A stretch of DNA of 46,363 nucleotides from Flavobacteriaceae bacterium (GCA_947379965.1 CANCPC010000009.1:1-46363), one strand, 5' to 3'; counted from the first letter of the stretch, positions 17,458 through 26,129 are shown. The notes: a model not told the origin generated them from the letters alone. Translations and numbers: made by a program.

Positions 17458-17913
17458 CTATAAAAACTTACGAATTCCAAATAGCACTCCCAAATGAAGT
17501 CCTTCATGAAAATTATTAAAGATCATTGCTTCATGGGCACTTTTCAAAATAAAACCTGTTGAAGTTGGATACTCTGAGAAATTTTGGAAGATATTGTTGT
17601 CATAATCTAGTACCGTTTGATCTATTGTTTTAAACAATAAATCCTTAATTTCATCAACTTCGGCTTGTGTAACTTCTTGTTCTGGTCTCGTTCCTTTTTT
17701 ATACTTTTCGACGATTTCGTCCGATACTAACATGGATAAACCAGATAATTTATACACTAAAAGTTGCTGGGTAACAACGACATGAGCTATATTCCAAATT
17801 AAATTGTTACTAAAACCTTTAGGTATTGTGTTTAGCTGTTTTAAAGTATAGTTTTCTATAAATGGAGCAATCATTTTTCTACTCGTTTTTGTAATTTCTA
17901 ATATTGAATTCAT
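17458..17913 (-). CDS. DinB-family protein
   Basis: A 151-residue four-helix protein of the DinB/YfiT fold. Such proteins bind a metal through three His and often act as thiol-dependent transferases or have no known role. Candidate ligands are His in WNIAHVVVTQQ (about 48) and the two His in NFHEGLHLGVL (near the C-terminus, about 136 and 140), in the usual positions. It is a single gene, convergent with its left neighbour and divergent from the ArsC-like gene. Biochemical role unknown. Confidence 0.85.
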   Translation of the reverse strand: MNSILEITKTSRKMIAPFIENYTLKQLNTIPKGFSNNLIWNIAHVVVTQQLLVYKLSGLSMLVSDEIVEKYKKGTRPEQEVTQAEVDEIKDLLFKTIDQTVLDYDNNIFQNFSEYPTSTGFILKSAHEAMIFNNFHEGLHLGVLFGIRKFL

Positions 17914-17996
17914 TATATAAATTTTAATTTTTTGATAAAAATAATCATTTTCCGTGTCAAATGATTTTTCTTTGCATAAAGAAATTGCCTTTTGTT

Positions 17997-18347
17997 ATGA
18001 ATAAAATATATTATCTCGCTTCATGCGATACCTGTCGAAAAATAATTAAATCATTACCTGAAAACCATAATTTGGTTTTTCATGACATTAAACAAGATCC
18101 ATTAACGACAGAAGAACTAGAAGAAATGCAACAACTTACTGGAAGTTATGAAGCTCTTTTTAGTAAAAAAGCGCAACTTTATAAATCGATGGATTTAAAA
18201 AATAAATCCTTAAACGAAAGTGATTTTAAGAAATACATTCTAGAACATTATACCTTTTTGAGTCGTCCCGTTTTTATGATTGACAATAAAATATTCATTG
18301 GCAATACCCAACAAAATATTCTTCAAGTAATGAAAGCCTTATCCTAA
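17997..18347 (+). CDS. ArsC/Spx-like thioredoxin-fold protein
   Basis: From the ATG at 17997 it is 116 residues, the family's size; the ATG at 17961 would add 12 residues without a match. MNKIYYLASCDTCRKII shows the CxxC of the ArsC/YffB/Spx group, where the first Cys reacts with a glutaredoxin-type partner. The later segment SRPVFMIDNKIFIG matches the cis-Pro region. It may reduce arsenate or another thiol target; many homologues are not true arsenate reductases. Its stop TAA overlaps the ATG of the next gene by one base, indicating translational coupling. Confidence 0.85.
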   Translation: MNKIYYLASCDTCRKIIKSLPENHNLVFHDIKQDPLTTEELEEMQQLTGSYEALFSKKAQLYKSMDLKNKSLNESDFKKYILEHYTFLSRPVFMIDNKIFIGNTQQNILQVMKALS

Positions 18348-19246
18348 TGTCTAAAAGAAAACTAGCCCTTATTGCCGCAACATTTGTTTCCATAATATAT
18401 GGAATCACTTTTACAATTGCCAAAGACGTAATGCCAAAATATGCTGGTGCCTTCGGATTTATCATAATTCGTGTAGGCGGAGCCACAATTCTATTTTGGT
18501 TATTTTGGCTTCTCAATAGAAGATCAAAAGAAATACGAGATGAAAAAATTGATCGCGCTGATTATCCACGAATCATTTGGTGTGGTTTTTTTGGCGTAGC
18601 CTTAAATATGCTCTCTTTCTTTAAGGGATTGAGTTTAACTTCCCCTATTTCAGCATCGGTACTAATGGTTTCAACACCCATAATTGTACTTGTACTTTCG
18701 GCAATTATTCTTAAGGAACGAATGAAAAAAAGAAAGATTCTCGGAATTGTATTAGGTCTTATTGGCACGACTTTTCTAATCCTTTACGGAAAATCTGTAG
18801 GAAATGCTACTAATGCTAGTTTAGGGAATTTTTTGGTATTTGTAAATGCGGCTTCTTACGGATTGTATTTGGTGATTGTCAAAAAATTAATGGACAAATA
18901 CAATGCATTTACTTTTGTGAAATGGATTTATTTGATAGGTTTCATCATGGTATTGCCGTTTGGCTGGAAGGAATTTCAAGCAATTGATTGGTCGATTATG
19001 CCTATTGATAATTATTGGAAAATAGGATTTATAATTGTTTTTTCGACCTTTTTGACCTATTTACTCAATTTGCTTTCGATGAAAGAATTAAAACCAACCA
19101 CTATCGCCGTTTTTGTTTATTTACAACCATTTTTTGCTACCATTTTTGCCATTAGCCTAGGAAAAGACGAACTTACTTTAGTTAAAATCATTTCGGCAAT
19201 TTTAATATTTACCGGTGTTTATTTAGTGTCTCATAAAAAAAAGTAG
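18347..19246 (+). CDS. EamA-family (DMT superfamily) transporter
   Basis: An inner-membrane permease of 299 residues with ten hydrophobic segments in two EamA repeats (about 5-145 and 155-297). The family exports or imports small metabolites such as amino acids and nucleotides. The conserved glutamate-containing ILKERMKKRKILGIVLGLIG at the end of repeat one is typical. It overlaps the ArsC-like gene by one base (TAATG). Substrate is not predictable. Confidence 0.9.
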   Translation: MSKRKLALIAATFVSIIYGITFTIAKDVMPKYAGAFGFIIIRVGGATILFWLFWLLNRRSKEIRDEKIDRADYPRIIWCGFFGVALNMLSFFKGLSLTSPISASVLMVSTPIIVLVLSAIILKERMKKRKILGIVLGLIGTTFLILYGKSVGNATNASLGNFLVFVNAASYGLYLVIVKKLMDKYNAFTFVKWIYLIGFIMVLPFGWKEFQAIDWSIMPIDNYWKIGFIIVFSTFLTYLLNLLSMKELKPTTIAVFVYLQPFFATIFAISLGKDELTLVKIISAILIFTGVYLVSHKKK

Positions 19247-19303
19247 TTACTATTATGAGCATACTAACTGAAACTAAAAACTAGCCTCTGACCACTTTTT
19301 TCT

Positions 19304-19311
19304 TATATTTG
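19304..19311 (+). promoter_or_regulatory. Likely -7 box for yicC
   Basis: TATATTTG, 19 bases before the yicC ATG. Confidence 0.5.
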
Positions 19312-19330
19312 ACCACTTTTAGAAAATAAT

Positions 19331-20191
19331 ATGATACAATCAATGACTGGATTTGGCAAAGCAAGTTTGCAATTGCCAACCAAAAAAATAACGGTAGAAG
19401 TAAAATCTTTAAACAGTAAAGGTTTAGATCTAAGTGTTCGAATGCCTTCTGCTTATCGCGAAATGGAACTAGGGTTACGCAACCAAATCGCATTAAAATT
19501 GGAAAGAGGGAAAGTAGATTTTTCGATATTTATTGAAAGTACTGCCGAACAAACTTCTACAAAAGTGAATGTGCCTATCGTAAAAGCTTATATGGAGCAA
19601 TTGAGAGCCGTTTATACGGATGCCGATGAGACCGAATTGATGAAAATGGCCATCAGAATGCCGGATACCATGAAAACCGAAAGGGAAGAAATTGACGCAA
19701 ATGATTGGGCCGAAATTCAAAAAGTAATTCTTGAAGGATTAGACTATATTGTGAATTTTCGCAAAGATGAAGGCGCCTCGCTAGAAAAAGAATTCCAATT
19801 GCGAATTGCAAATATTCGTCAATATATGAATGAAGCTTTGGCTTTAGATCCAGAGCGTGTTCAGGCAATAAAAGACCGTTTGAAAACAGCCATTTCGGAA
19901 TTAAAAGTCAATGTTGATGAAAACCGTTTTGAGCAAGAATTAATCTATTATCTTGAAAAACTAGACATCACCGAGGAAAAAGTTCGATTAACCAATCATC
20001 TCGATTATTTTATGGAAACCATCAACGGTACAGAAGCCAATGGGAGGAAACTTGGTTTTATCACCCAAGAAATGGGACGTGAAATTAACACGATGGGGTC
20101 AAAATCGAATCACGCTCAAATGCAAAAATTAGTAGTGATGATGAAAGACGAATTAGAAAAAATTAAAGAACAGGTTTTGAATGTACTTTAA
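19331..20191 (+). CDS. yicC: YicC-family endoribonuclease
   Basis: YicC is a conserved RNA-binding and RNA-cutting protein; the E. coli member takes part in decay of the small RNA RyhB. The N-terminus MIQSMTGFGKASLQLP is the family's signature, and the C-terminal half with GRKLGFITQEMGREINTMGSKSN is the DUF1732 region with conserved Glu residues thought to be catalytic. Its 286 residues are the usual size. It leads the conserved order yicC-gmk-nadD. Confidence 0.95.
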   Translation: MIQSMTGFGKASLQLPTKKITVEVKSLNSKGLDLSVRMPSAYREMELGLRNQIALKLERGKVDFSIFIESTAEQTSTKVNVPIVKAYMEQLRAVYTDADETELMKMAIRMPDTMKTEREEIDANDWAEIQKVILEGLDYIVNFRKDEGASLEKEFQLRIANIRQYMNEALALDPERVQAIKDRLKTAISELKVNVDENRFEQELIYYLEKLDITEEKVRLTNHLDYFMETINGTEANGRKLGFITQEMGREINTMGSKSNHAQMQKLVVMMKDELEKIKEQVLNVL

Positions 20192-20217
20192 AGAATAGCC
20201 AATAAATAAAACAAATA

Positions 20218-20250
20218 AGAGGATGAGATTGCTTCGTACCTCGTAATGAC
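20218..20250 (+). repeat. Short dispersed repeat, GATTGCTTCG type
   Basis: The yicC-gmk spacer contains GAGATTGCTTCGTACCTCG followed by TAATGAC. It begins with the same GATTGCTTCG as the nested 35-base segments at 915 and 32469, then diverges. This form is a common dispersed motif in Flavobacterium spacers as I recall; not verified. Confidence 0.5.
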
Positions 20251-20256
20251 TTTAGA

Positions 20257-20829
20257 ATGAAAAAAGGAAAATTAATAGTTTTTTCAGCACCATCCGGTTC
20301 AGGGAAAACAACCATCGTTAGGCATTTATTGGGGAAAGATGACTTGAATTTAGAGTTTTCTATTTCGGCAGCTACGCGAGAGTCTCGTGGTGAGGAAGTA
20401 AACGGAAAAGAGTATTACTTCATGTCTTTAGAGGAATTCAAAAAGCACATCAAAAACGAAGATTTTGTAGAATGGGAAGAAGTATATCGCGATAATTTTT
20501 ATGGCACTTTAAAAAGTGAAGTTGAGCGTATTTGGGCAAAAGGGAAAAACGTAATTTTTGATATTGACGTTGCCGGAGGATTGCGAATTAAGCATAAATT
20601 TCCTGAAGAAACTTTGGCAGTTTTTGTAAAACCACCTAGTGTCGACGAACTTAAAAGAAGACTTAAAGAACGCTCAACCGAAAGCGAAGACAAGATAAAT
20701 ATGCGCATTGCAAAGGCTTCTGTCGAACTGGCAACTGCCCCTCAATTTGACGTAATCATCAAAAATTATGATTTAAATATTGCTTTAGAAGAAGCGCATC
20801 AATTGGTAAAAGAATTTGTAAAAGATTAA
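20257..20829 (+). CDS. gmk: Guanylate kinase
   Basis: It phosphorylates GMP to GDP with ATP in the cytoplasm. The P-loop APSGSGKTT (11-19) is clear. The GMP-binding segment with SISAATRESRGEEVNGKEYYF (about 35-55) and later DIDVAGGLRIKHKF are present. Its 190 residues are normal. It is the second gene of yicC-gmk-nadD with a 65-base spacer holding a short dispersed repeat. Confidence 0.97.
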   Translation: MKKGKLIVFSAPSGSGKTTIVRHLLGKDDLNLEFSISAATRESRGEEVNGKEYYFMSLEEFKKHIKNEDFVEWEEVYRDNFYGTLKSEVERIWAKGKNVIFDIDVAGGLRIKHKFPEETLAVFVKPPSVDELKRRLKERSTESEDKINMRIAKASVELATAPQFDVIIKNYDLNIALEEAHQLVKEFVKD

Positions 20830-20875
20830 AAAATTGAAAAAATCTTTCACTAATGTTAATCTTTAAATTTATTGC

Positions 20876-21472
20876 ATGAAAATCGGACTTTATTTCGGAA
20901 CCTTCAACCCCATTCATATAGGGCATTTGATTATTGCTAATCATATGGCAGAATATACCGATTTAGACCAAATTTGGATGGTAGTAACACCTCATAATCC
21001 ACACAAAAAAAAGGAAACTTTGCTGGATGATTATCAACGTTTGCAACTGGTTTTTTTGGCAACCGAAGAATATCCCAAAATCAAACCTTCGGACATTGAG
21101 TTTAAGCTTTCGCAACCCAATTATACCGTAAATACATTGGCCCATTTACAGGATAAATTTCCACAGCATATTTTTTCATTGATTATGGGCGAAGACAATC
21201 TAAAGTCTTTAAACAAATGGAAAAACTACGAAGTCATTCTTCAAAATCATGAAGTTTATGTGTATCCAAGACTTGACGATAAAAGAATAACTGAAGAATT
21301 AGAAAATTCTGAATATGAAAACAATCCGATAATTCATTTTATTGATGCTCCAATTGTAGAAATATCCTCAACATTCATTCGAGAAAGTATCAAAAATAAA
21401 AAAAACGTTCGACCTCTTTTACCAGAAAAAGTTTGGGATTATTTAGACCACAATAATTATTACAAAAAGTAA
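20876..21472 (+). CDS. nadD: Nicotinate-mononucleotide adenylyltransferase
   Basis: It makes deamido-NAD from nicotinate mononucleotide and ATP in NAD synthesis. GLYFGTFNPIHIGHLII (4-20) holds the nucleotidyltransferase HxGH motif. ISSTFIRESI near residue 163 is the second family signature. Its 198 residues are typical. It follows gmk by 46 bases. Confidence 0.96.
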   Translation: MKIGLYFGTFNPIHIGHLIIANHMAEYTDLDQIWMVVTPHNPHKKKETLLDDYQRLQLVFLATEEYPKIKPSDIEFKLSQPNYTVNTLAHLQDKFPQHIFSLIMGEDNLKSLNKWKNYEVILQNHEVYVYPRLDDKRITEELENSEYENNPIIHFIDAPIVEISSTFIRESIKNKKNVRPLLPEKVWDYLDHNNYYKK

Positions 21473-21492
21473 ACTTAACATTACTTTACCAA

Positions 21493-21520
21493 TTGTTCCC
21501 TCAAGCAATTAGTAACTTTG
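21493..21520 (+). promoter_or_regulatory. Promoter of the YqhD-type gene
   Basis: TTG (21493-21495), a 17-base spacer and TAACTTTG (21513-21520) fit the Bacteroidota consensus at both boxes, 27 bases before the ATG. This is among the best promoters in the window. Confidence 0.7.
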
Positions 21521-21547
21521 TTTAACTAATTATTTAAAAAAAATACA

Positions 21548-22711
21548 ATGCTTAATTTCGAATTATATAATCCTACAAAACTAGTTTTTGGAAAAGGTCA
21601 AATAGAAAAATTAACAACTCTTATTCCTCAAAACACTAAAATTCTTCTCGCTTATGGTGGAGGGAGTATTTTCAAAAATGGAATTCACGAGCAAGTTCGC
21701 AAAAGTTTGGAAGAATTTGAAATCATAGAATTTGGCGGAATCGAAGCCAATCCTCGTTTCGAAACTTTGATGAAAGCCGTAGAAATCATTCGACATGAAA
21801 AAATTGATTTCATCCTTGCTGTTGGAGGAGGAAGTGTCATTGATGGCGTAAAGTTTATGTCGGCAGCAGTTCATTTTGAAGGAAATCCTCTAGATATCCT
21901 AAAAAAAAGAATTATTTTTAAAGAAGGCTACATGGTAGTGCCTTTTGGCACCGTTTTGACTTTGCCAGCAACGGGAAGCGAAATGAATTCTGGTGCGGTA
22001 ATCACAATTGAAGCCACACAAGAAAAACTCGATTTTGGTGGATCAGCTATGTTTCCAAAATTTTCAATTTGCGATCCAACTACCATTGCTTCTTTGCCAA
22101 AAAGACAATTACAAAATGGTGTTATAGATGCCTATACGCATGTAATGGAGCAGTATTTAACTTATATTCATGAAGGGTTTCTTCAAGATCGTATCGCCGA
22201 AAGCATCCTACAAACTTTGATTCAAGTGGGTCCAAGTGTGGTCGAAAACCCAACAGATTATACCTTGGCTTCTAATTTTATGTGGAGTTGTACGATGGCC
22301 TTAAACGGATTAATTCAAAAAGGAGTCCCTTCGGATTGGGCAACACACATGATCGGACATGAATTAACTGCCTTATACGAAATTGATCATGCCCGAAGTT
22401 TGGCTATTATTGGTCCTAATTTATATCGTGTTATGTTTGAAACTAAAAAAGAAAAATTAGCGCAATACGGGAAACGTATATTTAATTTAAGTGGAAGTGA
22501 GGAAGAAATTGCCAAGGAAGCAATCAACAAAACAGTTGCTTTTTTTCATACTATGGGAATGCAAACCAAACTATCTGAATGCACCGAACATTATGCTAAA
22601 ACGGCTAATTTTATCGTGAATCGTTTTGAAGAAAGAGGTTGGAAGGGCTTGGGCGAAAAACAAAATATTACTCTAGAAAAAGTAAAAGCTATTGTAGAAA
22701 TGAGTTACTAA
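21548..22711 (+). CDS. yqhD: YqhD-type iron/zinc-dependent aldehyde reductase
   Basis: A cytoplasmic group III alcohol dehydrogenase that reduces short-chain and toxic aldehydes with NADPH. It is 387 residues, the same as E. coli YqhD. The metal ligands Asp194, His198, His267 and His281 fall at exactly the YqhD positions (DAYTHVMEQ, ATHMIGHEL, IDHARS). GGGS occurs at 37-40 (cofactor phosphate region) and at 93-96, with ATGSE at 141-145. It has its own promoter and terminator, so it is monocistronic. Substrate and cofactor are inferred from the family. Confidence 0.92.
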   Translation: MLNFELYNPTKLVFGKGQIEKLTTLIPQNTKILLAYGGGSIFKNGIHEQVRKSLEEFEIIEFGGIEANPRFETLMKAVEIIRHEKIDFILAVGGGSVIDGVKFMSAAVHFEGNPLDILKKRIIFKEGYMVVPFGTVLTLPATGSEMNSGAVITIEATQEKLDFGGSAMFPKFSICDPTTIASLPKRQLQNGVIDAYTHVMEQYLTYIHEGFLQDRIAESILQTLIQVGPSVVENPTDYTLASNFMWSCTMALNGLIQKGVPSDWATHMIGHELTALYEIDHARSLAIIGPNLYRVMFETKKEKLAQYGKRIFNLSGSEEEIAKEAINKTVAFFHTMGMQTKLSECTEHYAKTANFIVNRFEERGWKGLGEKQNITLEKVKAIVEMSY

Positions 22712-22748
22712 TTCTAAAATAAAATAGTTACAAATTTAGCGAAATCAA

Positions 22749-22785
22749 AAAAGGCGTTCACCTGATAGTAGAGGATACGCCTTTT
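22749..22785 (+). terminator. Terminator after the YqhD-type gene
   Basis: AAAAGGCGT (22749-22757) pairs perfectly with ACGCCTTTT (22777-22785); the stem ends in a short T run. Confidence 0.75.
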
Positions 22786-22967
22786 CAATTACTAAAAAAA
22801 CTAACTAACTCAATCATATTTATTCTAAAAAACTAACTTATAGACATTTACAACGCAAGTTAATTGTATATATTGTATCTATAATCATATATTTTTATTA
22901 AAATATTTTTAGAAGCGAATTATAGTATAAAAACGAATGATTTCAAAGATTGACGATTCATTTTTAT

Positions 22968-22999
22968 TTGCATTACTACTTCTTTTTTAAGTACTTTTG
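22968..22999 (+). promoter_or_regulatory. Promoter of gpsA
   Basis: TTG (22968-22970), a 21-base spacer and TACTTTTG (22992-22999) match the Bacteroidota consensus. The -7 box overlaps the alternative TTG start at 22997, which therefore cannot be translated from this transcript. That supports the ATG at 23018. Confidence 0.7.
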
Positions 23000-23017
23000 A
23001 TAAAATTTTTAACTAAA

Positions 23018-24013
23018 ATGACCAAAAATATAAAATTTGCAGTAATTGGTGGTGGAAGTTGGGCGACAGCAATAGCAAAAATACTATGCATAAACTTGGA
23101 AGAAATTGCCTGGTATATGAGAAATGAAGATGCCATAGAACATATAAAAAAACATCATCACAATCCTAACTATTTAAGCTCAGTCGAATTTGATACTAAA
23201 AAATTAAAACTGACTAACGATATCAATGAAGCAGTATCCTATGCTGATTATATTATTTTTGCAATTCCCTCTGCTTTTTTAAACGGCGAATTAGAAAAAT
23301 TAACCGTAAGTCTTAAAGACAAAGTAATTTTTTCAGCAATCAAAGGTATTGTCCCTGAAACAAGTTTGATTGTAGGAGAACATTTTAATGAAACTTATGA
23401 AATTCCTCTAGAAAATATTGGGGTAATTACTGGGCCATGTCACGCCGAGGAAGTGGCTTTAGAACGTTTATCGTATCTTACAATTGCTTGTGGTGATGCT
23501 AAGAAAGCAAGAATTGTTGCTAAAAATTTATCCTGCAATTATATCAAAACCAAGATATCCAATGATATAATTGGTGCTGAATATGCAGCAATGCTCAAAA
23601 ACATATTTGCAATTGCAGCTGGAATAGCCCACGGCTTGGGTTATGGCGATAACTTTCAGTCAGTATTAATGAGTAACAGCATTCGAGAAATGAAAAAGTT
23701 TATTCGAAAAGTACACAAAATGAAACGCAACATCAATGATTCGGCCTATTTAGGCGATTTATTAGTAACAGGTTATTCAGTATTTTCAAGAAATAGGATG
23801 TTCGGTAATATGATTGGTAAAGGTTATACTGTAAAATCAGCTCAAATGGAAATGAGCATGGTGGCCGAAGGTTACTATGCCACTAAAAGTGCTTATAATC
23901 TCAATCTAAACTATGGAGCAACAACTCCAATTATAGATGCCGTTTACAGTATTTTATACGAAGGAAGATCAGCTAAATCAGTGTTTAAAAAACTAACAGA
24001 GAAGTTGGATTAA
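23018..24013 (+). CDS. gpsA: Glycerol-3-phosphate dehydrogenase [NAD(P)+]
   Basis: It reduces dihydroxyacetone phosphate to glycerol-3-phosphate for phospholipid synthesis. From the ATG at 23018 it has 331 residues and begins MTKNIKFAVIGGGSWATAIAK, with the Rossmann GGGSWATA motif. GPCHAEEVA and the catalytic-Lys region AAMLKNIFAIAAGIAHGLGYGDN are present. The promoter position fixes the start. It converges with the next gene, leaving only 18 bases. Confidence 0.95.
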   Translation: MTKNIKFAVIGGGSWATAIAKILCINLEEIAWYMRNEDAIEHIKKHHHNPNYLSSVEFDTKKLKLTNDINEAVSYADYIIFAIPSAFLNGELEKLTVSLKDKVIFSAIKGIVPETSLIVGEHFNETYEIPLENIGVITGPCHAEEVALERLSYLTIACGDAKKARIVAKNLSCNYIKTKISNDIIGAEYAAMLKNIFAIAAGIAHGLGYGDNFQSVLMSNSIREMKKFIRKVHKMKRNINDSAYLGDLLVTGYSVFSRNRMFGNMIGKGYTVKSAQMEMSMVAEGYYATKSAYNLNLNYGATTPIIDAVYSILYEGRSAKSVFKKLTEKLD

Positions 24014-24031
24014 GTTTTTTATTTGTCCTTT

Positions 24032-24439
24032 TTACCTCTCAATAACACCATCGACAAATAAAATAGGTACTTCTTCAACTGATTTCTCGTTGATTGAATT
24101 AGCCTTGAAAATATATTTTCGGTCGTATAGTTTTCCATCCATAAAAAAAGTTAGCATAAACTCATTATTGAGTGCCAAAACACTTTTTTCAATCATTTCG
24201 ATTTTGACAACCGAAACCGCTGGAACTTCGACATATGCGTGACGCAAAAGCGAGGTTTTTTTCATCTCACCATCAATGGTACCAAAAGCCTTAGAAACAA
24301 TCATTACCCCCTCAAGGTCATAATCGCTGTCATTTACTAAATGAGCAAACCAAACTTTTTCCATAAAATCGTCGCTCCATTCCTGTACTATGGCTATGAA
24401 TACGTTTTCTACGGTAGGGATTATGATGTCAGATTTCAT
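24032..24439 (-). CDS. Conserved small protein, unknown function
   Basis: I do not recognise a domain. The 135 residues begin MKSDIIIPTVENVFIAIVQEW and contain no signal peptide or membrane segment, so it is probably cytoplasmic. It is rich in alternating hydrophobic and acidic residues, suggesting a compact alpha/beta fold. It follows pheS on the same strand after 103 bases that contain a GATT array and its inverse, so co-transcription is uncertain. The codon pattern resembles its neighbours and it looks like a real gene. Confidence 0.7.
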   Translation of the reverse strand: MKSDIIIPTVENVFIAIVQEWSDDFMEKVWFAHLVNDSDYDLEGVMIVSKAFGTIDGEMKKTSLLRHAYVEVPAVSVVKIEMIEKSVLALNNEFMLTFFMDGKLYDRKYIFKANSINEKSVEEVPILFVDGVIER

Positions 24440-24448
24440 ATTTATAAT

Positions 24449-24541
24449 TTTTGATTACAGATTAATGATTTTTGACCCGAGCAACAACGAAATAGAGAAA
24501 CAATATAGATTTTATCCTTCTGAAATCAAAAATCTTAAATT
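24449..24541. repeat. GATT array and inverse between pheS and its downstream gene
   Basis: G of GATT-type units falls at 24453, 24460, 24467 and 24474 (period 7), then a degenerate GACCCGAGC core like the nested 35-base segment. A mirror-image AATC half follows at about 24518-24541. Confidence 0.75.
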
Positions 24542-24542
24542 T

Positions 24543-25568
24543 TTATATACTTGCTTTAAATTGCTCTAAGAAACGAACATCATTTTCGTAGAACATACGG
24601 ATATCACCAATTTGATACAACAACATTGCGATTCTTTCGATTCCCATTCCAAAAGCAAATCCGGTATATTCATCTGGATTGATGTTACAATTTTTTAAAA
24701 CATTGGGGTCAACCATTCCGCAACCACCAATTTCTAACCAACCGGTGCCTTTGGTAATTCTATAATCGGTTTCGGTTTTTAAACCCCAATATATATCAAT
24801 TTCAGCACTTGGTTCTGTAAACGGAAAATACGACGGACGAAGACGTATTTTTGATTTTCCAAACATTTCTTTGGTAAAATATAAAAGCGTTTGCTTCAAA
24901 TCGGCAAACGATACCTCTTTGTCAATATACAAACCTTCTACTTGGTGAAAAATACAATGCGAACGGGATGAAACGGCTTCATTACGGAAAACTCTTCCCG
25001 GAGAAATCGTCCTAATTGGTGGTGCATTATTTTCCATATAACGCACTTGTACGGATGAAGTGTGTGTGCGCAACAAAGTATCTGGATTTGTTTGAATGAA
25101 AAATGTGTCTTGCATATCTCGAGCCGGATGGTATTCTGGCAAGTTTAATGCGGTAAAATTGTGCCAATCATCCTCGATTTCAGGACCTTCAGAAACATTG
25201 AATCCTACGTTCGAAAATATATCGATAATTTGGTTTTTTACTAATGAAATTGGGTGTCGACTTCCAATAATTACTGGTTCGGCTGAACGGGTTAAATCAC
25301 CGTAAAATCCTTTTATTTCTTCTTTACTTTCTAAAGACTCCTGTATTGATTTTACTTTGTCCTCAGCAGAAGATTTTAACAAATTGATTACTTGACCAAA
25401 TTCTTTTTTTTGATCGTTTGGGACATTTTTAAATTCTGCAAAAAAGTCTTTTAAAAGCCCTTTGCTTCCTAAAAATTTGATTCGAAATGCTTCCAGTTCT
25501 TCCTTATTTTGTGTTGAAAAAGCTTGTGCTTCACCAATATATTCTTTTATCTTGTCTATCATTTTCAT
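24543..25568 (-). CDS. pheS: Phenylalanyl-tRNA synthetase alpha subunit
   Basis: Catalytic subunit of the alpha2-beta2 enzyme that charges tRNA-Phe. The N-terminal coiled-coil (1-85) is followed by the class II core: GSRHPISL (motif 1 region), FRNEAVSSRSHCIFHQVEGLYI (motif 2, split around residues 205-226), and GFAFGMGIERIAMLLYQ (motif 3). It has 341 residues; the ATG at 25562 (MIDKIKEY) is an equally good start and gives 339. The pheT gene is not in this window, so the subunits are not in one operon here. A TAAATTTG box (25585-25592) and an AAGTTTA heptamer array lie directly upstream. Confidence 0.96.
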   Translation of the reverse strand: MKMIDKIKEYIGEAQAFSTQNKEELEAFRIKFLGSKGLLKDFFAEFKNVPNDQKKEFGQVINLLKSSAEDKVKSIQESLESKEEIKGFYGDLTRSAEPVIIGSRHPISLVKNQIIDIFSNVGFNVSEGPEIEDDWHNFTALNLPEYHPARDMQDTFFIQTNPDTLLRTHTSSVQVRYMENNAPPIRTISPGRVFRNEAVSSRSHCIFHQVEGLYIDKEVSFADLKQTLLYFTKEMFGKSKIRLRPSYFPFTEPSAEIDIYWGLKTETDYRITKGTGWLEIGGCGMVDPNVLKNCNINPDEYTGFAFGMGIERIAMLLYQIGDIRMFYENDVRFLEQFKASI

Positions 25569-25584
25569 CCAATAATTGAAAGTG

Positions 25585-25592
25585 CAAATTTA
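25585..25592 (-). promoter_or_regulatory. Likely -7 box for pheS
   Basis: TAAATTTG on the minus strand, 16 bases before the ATG. The heptamer array at 25607-25633 occupies the place where -33 and upstream contacts would be. Confidence 0.5.
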
Positions 25593-25606
25593 AGTAATTT
25601 GTTTGA

Positions 25607-25633
25607 AGTTTAAAGTTTAAAGTTCAAAGTTTC
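25607..25633. repeat. AAGTTTA tandem heptamer (4 copies)
   Basis: G falls at 25608, 25615, 25622 and 25629, an exact 7-base period. The units are AAGTTTA twice, AAGTTCA and AAGTTTC. Confidence 0.9.
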
Positions 25634-25673
25634 GGCGTTAAATTGATATTGATTCATTACTTACAAAGACAAA

Positions 25674-26030
25674 TCAATCAATTAGTTCTTTTTCGAGAAA
25701 ATAATTCACAATTGCTTCTTTCATTAATACCGATTGTTCACCTGCTTTTAAAGGTGGCAATTCCTCTTTTACTTTGTAATGTGGCCAACCTTCATCATCG
25801 AAAAATTCGAATTCATAAAAACCATACGGTTCTAATAATCGACAAATTGCGATGTGCATTAGATTTAGTTTTTCATCTTTTTCGTAGGTTTTATGTACTT
25901 TCCCGAGTTCTTGAACACCAATTAAGTAGATAATTGCGTCTAGATCTAAGTCTTCGCCCTGCGAAAATTGATTAGAAAGTAAAGTAACGAGCTGTTCCCA
26001 GCGCACTTTGAGTTGTATATCTCTTGACAT
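25674..26030 (-). CDS. Conserved small acidic protein, unknown function
   Basis: I do not recognise a domain. The 118 residues begin MSRDIQLKVRWEQLVTLLSNQF and contain many Asp and Glu (GEDLDLDAIIYLIGVQELGK), with FFDDEGWPHY in the middle. No signal peptide or membrane segment is present, so it is probably cytoplasmic and helical. It lies upstream of pheS on the same strand (105-base gap) and divergent from cvpA. I have the impression that it is conserved beside these genes in flavobacteria, but have not checked. Confidence 0.7.
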   Translation of the reverse strand: MSRDIQLKVRWEQLVTLLSNQFSQGEDLDLDAIIYLIGVQELGKVHKTYEKDEKLNLMHIAICRLLEPYGFYEFEFFDDEGWPHYKVKEELPPLKAGEQSVLMKEAIVNYFLEKELID

Positions 26031-26040
26031 TTGATTTTAG

Positions 26041-26096
26041 AAAATAGATTATAGAACATAGAAAAAAGATTGAAAACTATAAATTCTATACTCTAA
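26041..26096. repeat. NNNATAG heptamer array with inverted second half
   Basis: G of the ATAG-type units falls at 26047, 26054, 26061 and 26068, an exact 7-base period. An inverted half with CTATA and CTCTA units follows (26077-26096). It fills the divergent spacer upstream of cvpA. Confidence 0.85.
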
Positions 26097-26129
26097 ATTT
26101 GAAATGCAAAGATACCAAGATATTTCTTT

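Larger units (their letters stand above)
22712..23017. other. 306-base spacer: terminator, then gpsA promoter
   Basis: The first 75 bases hold the terminator of the upstream gene. The last 50 hold the gpsA promoter. The middle (about 22790-22960) is AT-rich and shows no gene or repeat I can support. Confidence 0.6.

Noticed and set aside
25643..25933. Plus-strand frame of 96 codons opposite a small gene
   Set aside because: It lies wholly antisense to the better supported gene at 25674-26030, with no promoter and a composition typical of shadow frames.
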